From positions 1-5,815 of the forward strand of contig CAMLPA010000231.1 of NCBI GenBank assembly GCA_946481605.1: a stretch of DNA of 5,815 bases, in the 5' to 3' direction. Below, one piece after another: positions 5,337-5,815 of this stretch. The notes under the pieces were generated by a model. That model was not told the origin of the DNA. It worked only from the letters and a program-made list of their open reading frames with translations, and did no database searches. How positions within the stretch are numbered: position 1 is the first letter of the stretch; the number at the start of each line of letters is the position of its first letter. Source of the DNA: an uncultured Flavihumibacter sp. (GTDB lineage: Bacteria; Bacteroidota; Bacteroidia; Chitinophagales; Chitinophagaceae). The translations under genes and the position numbers were made by a program.

Positions 5337-5815
5337 TTATTGTTTCATTAACTTCTCGGTTTGGCTGCTCATTCCATCCTGTATTTTCAGGAGGAAAACG
5401 CCAGCGGATGATAACGAGAACCGGTTTGAACCCTTGTTCAATCTTCCTTTGCTGATCATTCTGCCAGAAGGATCCATCAGCAGGTATTCGGCGGCACGGC
5501 TAACGTTGATCTGGTAATTACCGTTTCCGAGCGCATGTACCTCCGCGGTTTTCACGGGATCGCCTTTTATAACTACGGTATTGGAATAGTGGTGTTGGGC
5601 CGCATGAACACCTTTCACCCGTAGACGGTAATGATGCGGGCCAGTTGTTTCCGGCGTATAAGTATAACTGTTGGAATGATCCGATTGAAATACGGTCTCA
5701 AACCGTGTTCCGTCTTTGGATACCTGCAATTCGGCGTTGTAACCTGGTTCGTCACCGGTGATTTTCCATTGAAGGATGTGTTTGCTCCCCGATTGGGATC
5801 CCGTGAGCCTGATGT
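5337..5815 (-). CDS. Secreted protein, C-terminal end with type IX secretion sorting domain (runs off the right edge)
   Basis: The frame is open from the right edge to TAA 5337-5339, giving 158 residues; the true start lies outside the window. An in-frame TTG at 5727-5729 is internal, because clear domain sequence continues upstream of it. Residues 1-85 form a fibronectin-III-like segment: LQWKITGDEPGYNAELQVSK, GTRFETVF, YTYTP and HHYRLRVKG are its successive strands, the form often placed before sorting tails. Residues about 90-158 match a type A type IX sorting domain: YLLMDPSGRMISKGRLNKGS (110-129), NRFSLSSAGVFLLKIQDG (130-147) and the final EKLMKQ. Such tails direct proteins through the type IX machinery to the cell surface or medium, with the tail usually removed. 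The catalytic or binding part of the protein is not in the window, so its function is unknown. It ends 57 bases before the YkuK-like gene on the same strand. Confidence 0.85.
   Translation of the reverse strand, partial: IRLTGSQSGSKHILQWKITGDEPGYNAELQVSKDGTRFETVFQSDHSNSYTYTPETTGPHHYRLRVKGVHAAQHHYSNTVVIKGDPVKTAEVHALGNGNYQINVSRAAEYLLMDPSGRMISKGRLNKGSNRFSLSSAGVFLLKIQDGMSSQTEKLMKQ

Noticed and set aside
5125..5517. Plus-strand frame spanning the YkuK-like start and the sorting-domain gene
   Set aside because: It crosses two minus-strand genes and their gap, and no protein family is visible.
5727..5729. TTG as the start of the secreted protein
   Set aside because: The same frame continues upstream to the window edge with good fibronectin-III-like sequence, so the TTG encodes an internal leucine.

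Overview
The window looks like a chromosomal housekeeping segment from a member of the Bacteroidota, probably in or near the Chitinophagaceae (the family-level placement is inference). Three things point there. The right-hand gene ends in a type IX secretion C-terminal sorting domain. The long plus-strand gene is an outer-membrane protein of the RemB/Wzi-like kind seen in this phylum. A TAnnTTTG element, the typical Bacteroidota -7 promoter motif, sits just before the engB-like start. Shine-Dalgarno sites are weak or absent, which is also normal for the phylum. I see no rRNA, tRNA, CRISPR array, transposase or phage gene.

Layout from left to right. Positions 1-638 (minus) hold the first 212 residues of a MutS-family protein that starts directly in the MutS core (lever/clamp) region and runs off the left edge. 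Positions 648-2054 (minus) hold a complete class I-type dihydroorotase (pyrC), only 9 bases upstream of the MutS-like gene, so the two are probably co-transcribed. Divergently, after only 19 bases, 2074-3771 (plus) encodes a 565-residue secreted outer-membrane beta-barrel protein related to RemB/Wzi-like proteins. Positions 3772-4185 are non-coding. Most of this gap is a roughly 400-bp imperfect palindromic element built from degenerate 8-bp tandem units (RCGCAAMG type), with nested arms around a unique centre. It lies between two convergent genes. Positions 4186-4785 (minus) encode the ribosome-assembly GTPase EngB/YihA, and 4806-5279 (minus) an RNase H-like YkuK-family protein 20 bases upstream of it. 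Positions 5337-5815 (minus) hold the C-terminal end of a large secreted protein with a fibronectin-III-like segment and a type IX sorting domain.

The minus-strand genes to the right of the repeat (secreted protein, ykuK-like, engB) and to the left of the divergent junction (pyrC, mutS-like) form two same-strand groups. They are linked by position rather than by one pathway: pyrimidine synthesis, DNA transactions, ribosome assembly and the cell surface. The least ordinary part is the palindromic repeat element. It is not a clear new system, but its symmetry, and an arm difference of exactly one 8-bp unit, make it the best candidate for follow-up.
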